Source: Thermoplasmata archaeon (GTDB taxonomy: Archaea; Thermoplasmatota; Thermoplasmata; Thermoplasmatales; Thermoplasmataceae). From it: a DNA stretch of 64,000 nt. The stretch is from NCBI GenBank assembly GCA_021806345.1, contig JAJZXP010000301.1, forward strand, positions 100,483 to 164,482, in the 5' to 3' direction. Positions 17,747 to 26,697 of this stretch are shown here, in pieces. Under the pieces are notes generated by a model. The model made no database searches. It had not been told where the DNA came from and saw only the letters and a program-made list of their open reading frames with translations. The number at the start of each line of letters is the position of its first letter. Positions within the stretch are counted from its first letter, which is position 1. A program made the translations under genes and the position numbers.

Positions 17747-18216
17747 TGACCGTCAAAGTAAATGGATGGGAGAGCAATCTAAAATTTTCGGCATCCCATT
17801 TCATTCCATTTCATAGCAAATGTAAACGTCTGCATGGACACGATTACGCCGTTGACATCAAAATAAAGGGACAACCTGAAAATGGAATGATAATGGATTT
17901 TGTAGTTATCAAAAAAGTTATCAGGGAAATTTTAGAAGAAATGGATCACAGGCTGATAGTTCCAACGAAATCAAAGGATATTAAATACGTAAATCAAGGA
18001 GAGAACCTATTGATAGAATACGAAGGCAAAACCCTAAGCATACCAAACGAGTTCATTTATAAATGTGAGATTACACACAGTTCAAGTGAAGAATTATCAA
18101 GATACATTTGCCATCTAATATTATCCAAGGTAAAATTTCCCAGCAATGTTAACGAAATAGAACTTACACTTTACGAAGGCCCCGGACAAAGCGCAACATG
18201 GAGTGAAGGTATTTGA
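17746..18216 (+). CDS. queD: 6-carboxytetrahydropterin synthase QueD
   Basis: Zinc enzyme making 6-carboxy-tetrahydropterin, an early step to preQ0 for archaeosine in archaeal tRNA. Zinc ligands H18, H30 and H32 (SASHF, LHGHDY) and the catalytic Cys26 (HSKCKRLHGH) are visible, and the C-terminal ELTLYEGPGQSATW is typical. ATG 17746 shares a base with the SDR stop; an in-frame ATG at 17710 would add 12 lysine-rich residues and is less likely. Followed by queC with overlap. QueE is not in the window. Confidence 0.9.
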   Translation: MTVKVNGWESNLKFSASHFIPFHSKCKRLHGHDYAVDIKIKGQPENGMIMDFVVIKKVIREILEEMDHRLIVPTKSKDIKYVNQGENLLIEYEGKTLSIPNEFIYKCEITHSSSEELSRYICHLILSKVKFPSNVNEIELTLYEGPGQSATWSEGI

Positions 18217-18917
18217 AAAATGCAGTAGTTTTACTATCAGGCGGACTTGATTCTTCGACTGTTGCCACCATAGCCAAAAGGGATAACCAAACTGTCACTG
18301 CTGTCAGTTTTAATTATGGTCAAAGGCACTCAATCGAAATGAATGCATCAGAAAGAGTGGCAAAACGTTTGGGGATTGAAAGAAGAATTATAAATATAGA
18401 CATGAGGCAAATTGGTGGCAGTTCTCTCACATCCAAGCAAGAAATAGAAAGGGGATTACTTGAAAGGCAAGGAATTCCCAACACATACGTTCCAGGGAGG
18501 AATATCATATTTCTATCAATTGCAGGAGCCATAGCAGAAGTTACAGATTCAGAGAGTGTGTATATCGGTGTTAATTCTGTTGATTACTCAGGTTATCCTG
18601 ACTGCAGACCAGATTTTATATCATCCATGGAAGAAACCCTGAACCTAGGTCTGGCGAACAGCACGGGCAGGTCAATAAAAATCATAGCTCCCCTGCAAAA
18701 ATTATCAAAGGGAGAGATAATAAAACTCGGAACATCCCTCGGAACTCCATACGAATTAACATATTCATGTTATGCCGGAGGCAAGCTTGCCTGCGGAAAT
18801 TGTGATTCTTGTCTTTTGAGGCTTAAGGGCTTTATGGAAGCTGCCGCCACCGATCCGATTCATTACTCAGAACTTCCAGAGTTTTATAAAAAATATATAA
18901 ATGAACGCAAGCCTTAG
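18213..18917 (+). CDS. queC: 7-cyano-7-deazaguanine synthase QueC
   Basis: ATP-dependent enzyme converting 7-carboxy-7-deazaguanine to preQ0. PP-loop SGGLDSS at residues 9-15; YVPGRN; GVNSVDYSGYPDCRPDF; zinc site C186, C194, C197, C200 (CYAGGKLACGNCDSC). Length 234 is normal. It starts at TTG 18213, sharing TTGA with the queD stop, so the pair is translationally coupled. Confidence 0.94.
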   Translation: MKNAVVLLSGGLDSSTVATIAKRDNQTVTAVSFNYGQRHSIEMNASERVAKRLGIERRIINIDMRQIGGSSLTSKQEIERGLLERQGIPNTYVPGRNIIFLSIAGAIAEVTDSESVYIGVNSVDYSGYPDCRPDFISSMEETLNLGLANSTGRSIKIIAPLQKLSKGEIIKLGTSLGTPYELTYSCYAGGKLACGNCDSCLLRLKGFMEAAATDPIHYSELPEFYKKYINERKP

Positions 18918-18922
18918 TTAAT

Positions 18923-19888
18923 TCAGGCTTTTAGGACTTCATCGACTTTCCTTGCATTTGAAGATACTGATTCAACTGTCTTGTTCCACAAAGATTTTTC
19001 CTGTTCATTAAAATCAATCTTGAATATCTTTTCCACTCCATTTGAGCCTATGATTATAGGCAATCCAATGAACAAGCCATTTGCCCCGTAATGTTTGGCC
19101 ATTTCCCCATCCATAAACGCTGCACATGGGATCATCCTTCTTTTGTCTTTCAGTACGGATTCAACCATCGCTGTTATTGATATCCCTGGGGCGTAATATG
19201 CGCTTCCTGTCTTAAGATAGTTAACGATTTCTCCGCCGCCAAATCTCGTTCTCTTGACTATCTCATCTATCTTTTCTTGGCTGAGTATTTTTTCTATTGG
19301 TATTCCGCCGACTGAAGAATATCGAACAAATGGAACCATATCATCACCATGGCCACCGATTACAAACGCATTCACGTCAGTAACTGAAACTCCTATCTCC
19401 TCTGCAAGGAAAGTTCTAAATCTAGAACTATCAAGTGAACCTCCAAGTCCTATTATCTTCTTGGGATTAATCCCACTGACTTTTTGGAACGCATATGCCA
19501 TGGTATCCGCAGGGTTAGAAACTATTACAACTATGGAATCGGGCGAGTATTTCTTTACATTTTCAGCAACATCCTTAATAATTTCAATATTTTTCGCCAG
19601 AAGATCATCTCTGCTCATCCCGGGCTTTCTGGCCAATCCTGCTGTAACTACTATTACATCAGAACCATCCATGTTAGAATAATTTGTTTTATCCACAGTT
19701 GTAAAACCCTTTATCTTACTGTCTGTCGCCCAATGGGGGGTTCCCTCCATCATGTCAAGAGCCTTTCCCTCTGGAACTCCTTCTATAACATCAAATAGAA
19801 AAACATCACCTAGGTCCCTAACTGCCAAAAATTGAGCGACTGAGGCTCCAACATTTCCTGCTCCTATTACTGATATCTTATTTCTCAT
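18923..19888 (-). CDS. mdh: Malate dehydrogenase (LDH-like type)
   Basis: Interconverts malate and oxaloacetate with NAD(P). Rossmann motif GAGNVG (9-14); substrate residues R87 and R93 in GLARKPGMSRDD (Arg at the specificity position indicates malate rather than lactate); R156 in SLDSSR; catalytic H180 in IGGHGD. Aspartate in LFDV (residue 33) favours NAD over NADP. 321 residues, full length. Convergent with queC, five bases apart. Confidence 0.93.
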   Translation of the reverse strand: MRNKISVIGAGNVGASVAQFLAVRDLGDVFLFDVIEGVPEGKALDMMEGTPHWATDSKIKGFTTVDKTNYSNMDGSDVIVVTAGLARKPGMSRDDLLAKNIEIIKDVAENVKKYSPDSIVVIVSNPADTMAYAFQKVSGINPKKIIGLGGSLDSSRFRTFLAEEIGVSVTDVNAFVIGGHGDDMVPFVRYSSVGGIPIEKILSQEKIDEIVKRTRFGGGEIVNYLKTGSAYYAPGISITAMVESVLKDKRRMIPCAAFMDGEMAKHYGANGLFIGLPIIIGSNGVEKIFKIDFNEQEKSLWNKTVESVSSNARKVDEVLKA

Positions 19889-20017
19889 AAATCGATATGG
19901 CTATAATGGTTAAAGAATTATTTACTTTTAAATACAAATACCGTTTAACACAATTTATAACTTGAAAAGCATCGCAGTATTCGAATTAAATGCCATAAAT
20001 TTATTGTAATCGATAAG

Positions 20018-20028
20018 TATAATATATA
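20018..20028 (+). promoter_or_regulatory. TATA box for the small ORF and GvpD-like ATPase
   Basis: TATAATATATA-like element 26-36 bases before the ATG at 20054. It predicts a transcript starting about 20050, which would include the small ORF and so supports it as the first gene of the unit. Confidence 0.55.
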
Positions 20029-20053
20029 CGGAAATAATTAACGTTTCTAAGTC

Positions 20054-20215
20054 ATGCTTAAAGAAAAATCTTCAGTCCACAGAAAAAATTCTGTGAAACT
20101 AAAATTTAATTCAGAATATTCAAAAACTTTTCACCAACATAACGGAAAAGACTATATCGTAAGGAATTCTTTACATGAGTTGAATTCTACAAAAACAGGT
20201 GACGCAAATGAGTGA
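20054..20215 (+). CDS. Small hypothetical protein (53 residues) preceding the GvpD-like gene
   Basis: ATG 20054 opens a 53-codon frame ending at TGA 20213-20215, overlapping the next gene (ATG 20208) by eight bases. The product is hydrophilic, Lys/Asn/Ser/His-rich (starts M-L-K-E-K-S-S-V-H-R-K-N) and matches no family I recognise; there is no signal or membrane helix. A TATA box at leaderless distance and the tight overlap argue for a real gene. Alternatively it is an upstream leader ORF controlling the ATPase gene. Confidence 0.5.
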   Translation: MLKEKSSVHRKNSVKLKFNSEYSKTFHQHNGKDYIVRNSLHELNSTKTGDANE

Positions 20216-21656
20216 TCCTCTTGACATCTTTCACGAATTCTTCAATCAGAAATTTGGGAAATCACTGATCGTGAAAGGAAGACCAGGTACTGGTAAGACT
20301 ACTTTCAGCTTAGAAATAGCTTCACGACTATATGAAAATCAACCAATTCATTTCTTATCTTCAAGATTTAATGATGAACCTCTAAAGGAGGCTTTTCCAT
20401 TTATAGAAAAGATCTCATATAAAACCAATAAGGATAAGTTTGAGTTCACAGAACAATTTAATTATGTGAGCACTGACTCGTTACGAAAATTTGAAAAAAT
20501 ACTTGAAGAAAGAAACGTTGAAAAGGATTTCTCAGTCGGCAGCGGTCTCATCTTCGACATAAAAGAGGTAATTCCAGAGCTGAATGCAATGTATTCTTTC
20601 GTTGAGAACAATATTGACAAGGGTCCAGTGGTCATTCTCGATTCAATTGAAGCAATAGCCCAAAAGTATAACATTGACGAGACTACACTTTTTTCTGTGA
20701 TACAGAATGATCTTGTGGAGAAAAGTGGTGCTGGACTGATAGTGGTTCTTGAATCCACTTCAAACGATAAGCTGGAATACTTTTCTGACGGAGTTGTTAC
20801 GATGAGTCTGGAAATAGACAATAACTACATGATAAGGAATATGAGAATAGAGAAGCTAAGGGGGCTTTCCCTTGGCTCCATGCCGTTCTTCAGCTATTCT
20901 CTACTCAACGGCAGATTTACCGTATTCCCTATCCTGTCTGGAGCCTATCCAAACAAGCAGATACCTCTTCCTGAGACAGAGGAGCACAGTCAATTTTCCA
21001 TAAGCATGGGAAATGAGGATATTGCCAACGTAATTCCCGGAAAGAAAACCACCGTAGATGTCGGATCTCTGGTTTTGGTTCACAGAATGGAAATTTCAGA
21101 CAGGACTGATTACGCTGTAAACTTAATCAAAAATACATTAATCAGGAGAACCATTGCAGATGAAAGGGGAGTTATTGATGCTTCATCAAGCAGTTACGAA
21201 TCAGTAAAATTGCTTAACGCTACAATTGACCCGGAGCATCTCAAGCATTACATAACAGCAGAAAAAACAAAGAGAACCAATCCATATGTAATTAATCTTG
21301 AAGGGAAAAGTCTGATTGAAGATTTTACCAGTGAAGCAATTGAGTATTTCACTGGTTCATCTAAAAGACCAAATGTGTATATTTTCTCAACCGATTTTCT
21401 TAATTTCACCTACGGTGAAAATTTCATCGGGGACTTTCTTGCTATTCTTAACGAACTGAGGATTACGGGTACGGTATTCTTAATATGTGATGAGGACTTT
21501 TATAAAAAGATAAGTCACCATGCAACCTTTTCGATTCACATTCACGACAAGGATGGGTTTACCTTCCTAAATAGTGGAGGGAATGAGCATTTCAATATCC
21601 AAAATGTTACCGATGAAACAGGATGGTCATCATACAAGCTATTAGAATCGGTTTAG
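20208..21656 (+). CDS. GvpD/KaiC-like RecA-superfamily P-loop ATPase
   Basis: RecA-fold ATPase related to the GvpD family, whose haloarchaeal member represses gas-vesicle genes with its partner GvpE. Walker A GRPGTGKTTF (24-33), Walker B VVILDSIE (about 140-147), and a KaiC-like VVTMSLEID...NMRIEKLRG segment complete the N-terminal ATPase (to about 240). The C-terminal half (about 260-482) is family-specific. No gas-vesicle gene is visible nearby, so the role here is open; sensing or regulation is a guess. Start ATG 20208; the GTG at 20199 is an alternative. Confidence 0.7.
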   Translation: MSDPLDIFHEFFNQKFGKSLIVKGRPGTGKTTFSLEIASRLYENQPIHFLSSRFNDEPLKEAFPFIEKISYKTNKDKFEFTEQFNYVSTDSLRKFEKILEERNVEKDFSVGSGLIFDIKEVIPELNAMYSFVENNIDKGPVVILDSIEAIAQKYNIDETTLFSVIQNDLVEKSGAGLIVVLESTSNDKLEYFSDGVVTMSLEIDNNYMIRNMRIEKLRGLSLGSMPFFSYSLLNGRFTVFPILSGAYPNKQIPLPETEEHSQFSISMGNEDIANVIPGKKTTVDVGSLVLVHRMEISDRTDYAVNLIKNTLIRRTIADERGVIDASSSSYESVKLLNATIDPEHLKHYITAEKTKRTNPYVINLEGKSLIEDFTSEAIEYFTGSSKRPNVYIFSTDFLNFTYGENFIGDFLAILNELRITGTVFLICDEDFYKKISHHATFSIHIHDKDGFTFLNSGGNEHFNIQNVTDETGWSSYKLLESV

Positions 21657-21705
21657 ATCGATTTTTGGCTTGATAGTTTGATATATTCAAAAGCAATTTC
21701 TAACT

Positions 21706-22677
21706 ATGTTCCCTGAAAATAGACCCAGAAGGCTCAGAAGTTCAGAGATGATAAGAAGACTTGTCAAGGAAACTGGATTATATTTGGATAAACTGGTAAT
21801 GCCGGTTTTTGTGGACGAAACAATCAAGAATCCTACGGATATAAAGAGCATGCCTGGGATAAAAAGTTACGATTTGGCAAGTTTAAAAGACTACGCAAAA
21901 GTGCTGAAAAACTTGGGAGTAAAAAATGTGCTCCTATTCGGGGTTCCGGCAGAAAAGGATCAAGTGGGCTCACAGTCATACGCTGAAAATGGGATAGTTC
22001 AAAAAGCTGTTCCAATTTTGAAGGGTGAAGGTTTATTGGTAATGACTGATCTTTGTATGTGTGAATACACTAGTCATGGACATTGTGGCATTACCAGAAA
22101 CAATGTGGTGGAAAACGATATAACACTGGAATATTATGGGAAAATAGCTGTCAGTCAGGCTAAAGCAGGAGCCGAAGTTATTGCCCCTAGCGGCATGATG
22201 GACGGGCAGGTAGCTAAAATAAGAAAAGAACTTGACGAGAATGGTTTCCCTGAAATTCCAATCATGGCATATTCGGCAAAATATTCTTCAGCACTTTATG
22301 GGCCCTTCAGGGATGCTGCGAAATCAACACCTTCTTTCGGGAACAGAAAGTCGTACCAGATGGACTGGGCAAACTCGAAGGAAGCTTTAAGGGAAATTGA
22401 CCTGGATGTGAAGGAAGGGGCGGACATAATAATGGTAAAACCTGGCATGTTTTATCTGGATGTTGTAAAGGAGGCATCTGAAAAGTTTCTCCAACCACTG
22501 GCCGTTTACGGTGTCAGTGGAGAGTATTCAATGATAATGAATGCAATCAACGATGGATTGCTCAGTGAAGAAGTGATATTGGAGTATGTCACATCAATAT
22601 TCAGATCAGGAGCAGATATTGTCATTACTTATTTCACTGAATATCTCCACGGCCATTTAGGGAAAAATTTAAATTAA
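21706..22677 (+). CDS. hemB: Delta-aminolevulinic acid dehydratase (porphobilinogen synthase)
   Basis: Condenses two 5-aminolevulinate molecules to porphobilinogen in tetrapyrrole synthesis. Zinc cysteines C117, C119 and C127 (DLCMCEYTSHGHCG), Schiff-base lysines K192 (AYSAKYSSALYGPF) and K245 (MVKPGM), and YGVSGEYSM are all present, so it is the Zn-dependent type. Length 323. A TATA box (about 21677-21687) lies 19-29 bases before ATG 21706. No other haem or sirohaem gene is adjacent. Confidence 0.95.
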   Translation: MFPENRPRRLRSSEMIRRLVKETGLYLDKLVMPVFVDETIKNPTDIKSMPGIKSYDLASLKDYAKVLKNLGVKNVLLFGVPAEKDQVGSQSYAENGIVQKAVPILKGEGLLVMTDLCMCEYTSHGHCGITRNNVVENDITLEYYGKIAVSQAKAGAEVIAPSGMMDGQVAKIRKELDENGFPEIPIMAYSAKYSSALYGPFRDAAKSTPSFGNRKSYQMDWANSKEALREIDLDVKEGADIIMVKPGMFYLDVVKEASEKFLQPLAVYGVSGEYSMIMNAINDGLLSEEVILEYVTSIFRSGADIVITYFTEYLHGHLGKNLN

Positions 22678-22706
22678 AACCTAAAATCGACCATGAGGAA
22701 CTATCA

Positions 22707-24464
22707 ATGAAAGTCCTTTACATTCTAGAAATGAGGGAACCATCTACAGGATTCTTTCAGGTAACAATGAACGTGGATTCGGTTTCTGAGGATATAACAA
22801 TGGTCACAATGCCAGCATGGACTCCTGGATCATATTCCATAAGGGATTACAGCAGAAACGTCAGGATGCTCAAGGTAAAAACCGAGGAAAATGAAACAAT
22901 AGATATCCAGAGAAAAGATAAATCCACCTGGAAATTACTTAATGGAAACCATAAAAGCTTCATTATCTCTTATGAGGTTTATGCAGGAGAATTAAATGTC
23001 AGGGGGAGCCACCTTGATACCACTCATGGATACCTTAATGGAACCAACGTTTTCATGTATCTGGAAGGATACAAGGATCAGTCTGTGGAACTTCTGATCA
23101 AGCCCTATGAAAATTGGAAAATATCCACCGGAATGGAAAAAATAGGAGAAAACAGATTTAGGGCAACAAATTATGATATTTTTTCTGACTGTCCTATTGA
23201 AATAGGAAATCACAGATCACTTCTTTTCACAGTTGACGGAAAAGAGCATGAAATCGCAATTTATGGTTCGGGTAATGAAAATACCAGCCGCTTAGTTGAA
23301 GATCTTAAGAAGATTGTTGAAACAGCAAGGTCCATCTTTGGCTCAATACCATATAAGAGATACGTTTTCATCATTCATCTAATGAATAATGGTGGCGATG
23401 GATTGGAGCATCTTAATTCTACCACAATAGGGGCTTCAATGTTCACATTCGGAAACAAGGAGGACTATCACGCCTTTTTATCCTTAGTTTCGCACGAATA
23501 TTTCCACTTATGGAATGTAAAAAGAATCAGGCCAGTAGAACTGGGACCATTTAATTACAAAGAAGAAAACTACACCACATTACTGTGGGTATCTGAGGGA
23601 ATAACGAACTTTTTTGGAATGATAATTTTACTAAGATCAGGGTTAATTTCTAAGGAAGAATACTATGAGCATCTCTGTAAAATGTTCAGAGCATACGACA
23701 TGACGCCAGGTAAAAATTATGAGTCTGCGTCCGATTCTTCTTTTGATGCTTGGATAAAGTTGTATCGGTCATCCCCAAATAACATTAACAGCTACGTTTC
23801 ATATTATCTAAAAGGTGAAATACTGGGGTTAATGCTAAGTAACAGAATTAGTGAATATACTAAAGGATCAAAAAACCTTGACGAAGTCTTTAAACATCTT
23901 ATTGATAAATATAATAAAGATGGCAAGGGGTTTACAGAAAAGGATTTTATGCAGTCACTTTCTGAAGTTTCTGCACTTGATTTCCAGCCGTTTTTCCAAA
24001 AATATGTAAGAGGAACCGATAGTATTGATTTCGAGGCTGAGGCTAATAGATTGGGTTTAGAACTTCAATTTAAGTATTCAGATAAGGAAGTAGATCAGGT
24101 TAAGGGATATGGGTATCTTGGCCTAATTCTTCCAAAAGAATCCAATATTGTTGAGGCAGTACTGGAAGACTCTGCGGCCCAAAAGGCAGGTATATTCCCG
24201 GGGGATGAAATAGTCGCCATAAACAATTTCAAAATGGGAAACATGTTTTCCACGCCTTTGAGGAAAAGGGGTAGGTCTCCACTTACAGATTGTTTGAAGG
24301 ATTCTAAACCAGGAGACTTGACTAGGATTGCATTATTCAGAAGAGGAATTTTGATGAATTTTGAGGCTATTTTAGGCAGAGCTCCACATGATCTTTATGA
24401 AATATCGGAAAAGAATGAAGATGAGAATCTGATTAAAATTCGGGACAAAGTACTTTTTGGTTAA
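22707..24464 (+). CDS. M61 glycyl-aminopeptidase-type metallopeptidase with PDZ domain
   Basis: Zinc peptidase of the M61 family. Zinc site H263-E264-x-x-H267 (SHEYFHLWNVKRIRP) with third ligand E297 (WVSEGITNFFG), and the M61 block DGLEHLNSTTIG just before. The N-terminal beta domain (1-170) starts with YILEMREPSTGFFQV. A C-terminal PDZ domain (about 475-560) contains AAQKAGIFPGDEIVAINNFK. There is no signal peptide, so it is predicted cytoplasmic. ATG 22707 lies 29 bases after hemB. Confidence 0.88.
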   Translation: MKVLYILEMREPSTGFFQVTMNVDSVSEDITMVTMPAWTPGSYSIRDYSRNVRMLKVKTEENETIDIQRKDKSTWKLLNGNHKSFIISYEVYAGELNVRGSHLDTTHGYLNGTNVFMYLEGYKDQSVELLIKPYENWKISTGMEKIGENRFRATNYDIFSDCPIEIGNHRSLLFTVDGKEHEIAIYGSGNENTSRLVEDLKKIVETARSIFGSIPYKRYVFIIHLMNNGGDGLEHLNSTTIGASMFTFGNKEDYHAFLSLVSHEYFHLWNVKRIRPVELGPFNYKEENYTTLLWVSEGITNFFGMIILLRSGLISKEEYYEHLCKMFRAYDMTPGKNYESASDSSFDAWIKLYRSSPNNINSYVSYYLKGEILGLMLSNRISEYTKGSKNLDEVFKHLIDKYNKDGKGFTEKDFMQSLSEVSALDFQPFFQKYVRGTDSIDFEAEANRLGLELQFKYSDKEVDQVKGYGYLGLILPKESNIVEAVLEDSAAQKAGIFPGDEIVAINNFKMGNMFSTPLRKRGRSPLTDCLKDSKPGDLTRIALFRRGILMNFEAILGRAPHDLYEISEKNEDENLIKIRDKVLFG

Positions 24465-24523
24465 AAAAACCTTTTAGAATTTGGAATAAAAATAATATAC
24501 TTCTTTAGAGATCAGCATGCGAA

Positions 24524-25483
24524 TTGGAAGATTTTAAAACTTGGGCAATCAGGAAAGTCTTGGAGGAAAGTTCCAAGGGAGGATACACTCCAATTAGAAT
24601 GGACTTAGATGGAGCCATATCCTTTGATATAGTTGCTAAAAGGGATAATGAGATTATGGCAATCAAAATTATCTATAACATTGACACCCTTAAGCCCGAA
24701 ATTGCAAATGATCTAAAAAGGATCTCCATACGACTGGAAATGCAAGTACTTGTTATAGGATCAAGATCTGGAACAGGTATACTTGAAGATGGAGTAATGT
24801 ATTTCAGGTATCAAATACCGATTATGAATATGTGGACGTTCAGGGAATATATTGAAGGCAAAAAACCAGTAACTTACTCGGGTCCTGGCGGTTATTATGT
24901 GCACATAGACGGTAAAAAAATGCAGGAGCTGAGAACAAGCAAGGGAAAGTCCATAGGATACCTGTCGGGCAAAATAGGTATTTCCAGAAGGTCAATTTCT
25001 CTGTATGAAACAGGAAATTCCACTACGCTGGATGTATACAGAAAATTAAGTGAATTAATGGAAGAAGATTTAAGCACAAGTCTAGACATAATGGAAATTT
25101 GTAAGCAGTGGGTAAAGGAACCCGAGAATGATGAAGAATATTTGACCGGATTTATGGGGCAGGTAAGGGAAACACTGAAGGGTATTGGTCTTCTGACCGA
25201 GTTCTTTAGTAAATCTCCCTTCGACGCAATCTCAGAAGAAAAAAAGGAATCTCTATTCGTAATGGACATAAATCAGGGAGAAAACTACATAGAAAGAAGA
25301 ATTTCTACCCTTAAAAATCTCTGCAATATTTTGGAGAGGGATCCTGTTGTTATTTCAATAGAAAACACATTTAGAGACAGCATAGGGGGTGTTTCAATAT
25401 TTTCTCTAAGTGAACTAAAATCCATTGAAAATTCCGAAAGCATAAGAAGAAAGATAGAATCTGTCAAAGAAAGCGGTTATTGA
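24524..25483 (+). CDS. HTH transcriptional regulator (COG1395-like)
   Basis: Archaeal regulator with an N-terminal nuclease-fold-like domain (1-115; FDIVAKRDNEIMAIKIIYNID resembles the core of restriction-endonuclease-like folds) and a central XRE helix-turn-helix at 131-180 (KKMQELRTSKGKSIGYLSGKIGISRRSISLYE is the segment). The C-terminal region is family-specific. The start is TTG 24524, with a TATA-like AATAATATAC about 28 bases upstream. The next gene overlaps it (TTGA at 25480) or starts six bases later, suggesting an operon. Targets unknown. Confidence 0.78.
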   Translation: MEDFKTWAIRKVLEESSKGGYTPIRMDLDGAISFDIVAKRDNEIMAIKIIYNIDTLKPEIANDLKRISIRLEMQVLVIGSRSGTGILEDGVMYFRYQIPIMNMWTFREYIEGKKPVTYSGPGGYYVHIDGKKMQELRTSKGKSIGYLSGKIGISRRSISLYETGNSTTLDVYRKLSELMEEDLSTSLDIMEICKQWVKEPENDEEYLTGFMGQVRETLKGIGLLTEFFSKSPFDAISEEKKESLFVMDINQGENYIERRISTLKNLCNILERDPVVISIENTFRDSIGGVSIFSLSELKSIENSESIRRKIESVKESGY

Positions 25484-25488
25484 TTTTC

Positions 25489-26118
25489 ATGGAAGTTCTC
25501 GAGGTAAAAAGAGGAAAAAAGAGAATGATTGTTGCCCTTGGAATTAAAGGGCTGGTATCTGAGGGTGAAAAGCTGAAGGATCTGATGGTGTCCTTCGAAC
25601 CTGGTAAAATACTGATAGGCATATCTCCAGAGGAGGCAACGGGATTAATGGAATTTGTAAAGGATCCTTTTGAAATTCAAATGAGTGACTTTGAGCTTAT
25701 TTACGGAACAATCCTCCTTAAATTTGGAGAAGTTGAGACACCTCCCCCAATATTCACTCAGGCCGTACTTTACGCTCAATCTAAGTCAATCCCTGTAGTT
25801 GGACTCGATCTTGATGAAGAAACATTTGGAAACCATTATGAAGAGGAATACTCGGTATCCCAGATGGTGGGTTACATAACAAAAAAAAGGAAATTGAAGC
25901 ACAAGAATTTCAATCTTCATTCTCCTGAAGAATTTGTTATGGATTGGAAGCAGGAAATGGAGAGAACGAGGGCAATGAACAAAATGGAAAGACTGAGGGA
26001 GGAAGCGATCCTTAACAATTTGGAAAGTCACTTCTCCGAGTCAACCGAAGAAAGAATTTTCGCAATCATTGAGTATGAATTTTCTGAATCCATTAAGACA
26101 AAGGTCAGATCAATGTGA
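25489..26118 (+). CDS. Conserved hypothetical protein, possibly TraB/PrgY-like
   Basis: A 209-residue soluble protein I do not recognise firmly. The order of elements recalls the TraB/PrgY family: an N-terminal strand then SEGEKLKDLM, an A-x-x-K-S-I-P-V-V-G-L-D-L-D-E segment resembling the family's IDRD strand, and a C-terminal helix with ER-R-A-M-N-K-M-E-R-L-R-E-E. The conserved GxxH motifs are missing, so the match is distant at best. Start ATG 25489; TTG 25480 overlapping the previous stop is an alternative. The 3' end overlaps convergent rlmE by nine bases. Co-transcribed with the COG1395 regulator. Confidence 0.55.
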   Translation: MEVLEVKRGKKRMIVALGIKGLVSEGEKLKDLMVSFEPGKILIGISPEEATGLMEFVKDPFEIQMSDFELIYGTILLKFGEVETPPPIFTQAVLYAQSKSIPVVGLDLDEETFGNHYEEEYSVSQMVGYITKKRKLKHKNFNLHSPEEFVMDWKQEMERTRAMNKMERLREEAILNNLESHFSESTEERIFAIIEYEFSESIKTKVRSM

Positions 26119-26697
26119 ATCAATTAGACCTGCAAAAAAGATATAGATCTCGCTGCTTTCACTTCTGGAAACACTTGGCTTGGTTATGTAATTTCTCTTA
26201 AAGTAACCCTTGTATTTATCCACAAATTCCTTGGTATACTGTCCCTGAAACTGTTTCAGCAGCATATTCCCACCCACTCGAAGAACTTTAATGCCCTGAT
26301 CTACTATTGAATTGCAAATATCTATGGAGAGTGAATGATCCCTGTCATGCTGTCCTGTTGTATGTGCCATTGCATCGGAAAGGATTAAATCAACCTTCAG
26401 GCCAGATAATTTATCCTTAACATCAACCCAAGTATTCTCCTTTGTTACATCCCCTTTCACGAAGATTGGAAAGTCGTCAGTTTTTTTCCCTGCTATATCA
26501 ACGCATAATAAGAATTCAGGCTCTGTTTCCAGAAGTACATCAGTCCAACCTCCAGGGGAAGAACCAATCTCAATTACTTTTCTTGCTCTGTCTAAAATGC
26601 CGAATTTTCCATTAATCTCTAGCAACTTGTAGGCAGCACGGCTTCTGTATCCAGTCTTTTTTGCCAATTTATAATATTTATCCTTATGATCCTTCAT
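26110..26697 (-). CDS. rlmE: 23S rRNA 2'-O-ribose methyltransferase RlmE/FtsJ
   Basis: SAM-dependent ribose 2'-O-methyltransferase. The K-D-K-E tetrad is complete: K24 (AAYKLLEI), D108 (LSDAMAHTTG), K148 (LLKQFQG), E183 (SSEIYI). SAM motif EIGSSPGGWTDVL at 43-55. At 195 residues it is the minimal FtsJ fold without an added TRAM domain. ATG 26697 overlaps the gcvH stop by four bases. Confidence 0.92.
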   Translation of the reverse strand: MKDHKDKYYKLAKKTGYRSRAAYKLLEINGKFGILDRARKVIEIGSSPGGWTDVLLETEPEFLLCVDIAGKKTDDFPIFVKGDVTKENTWVDVKDKLSGLKVDLILSDAMAHTTGQHDRDHSLSIDICNSIVDQGIKVLRVGGNMLLKQFQGQYTKEFVDKYKGYFKRNYITKPSVSRSESSEIYIFFAGLIDSH

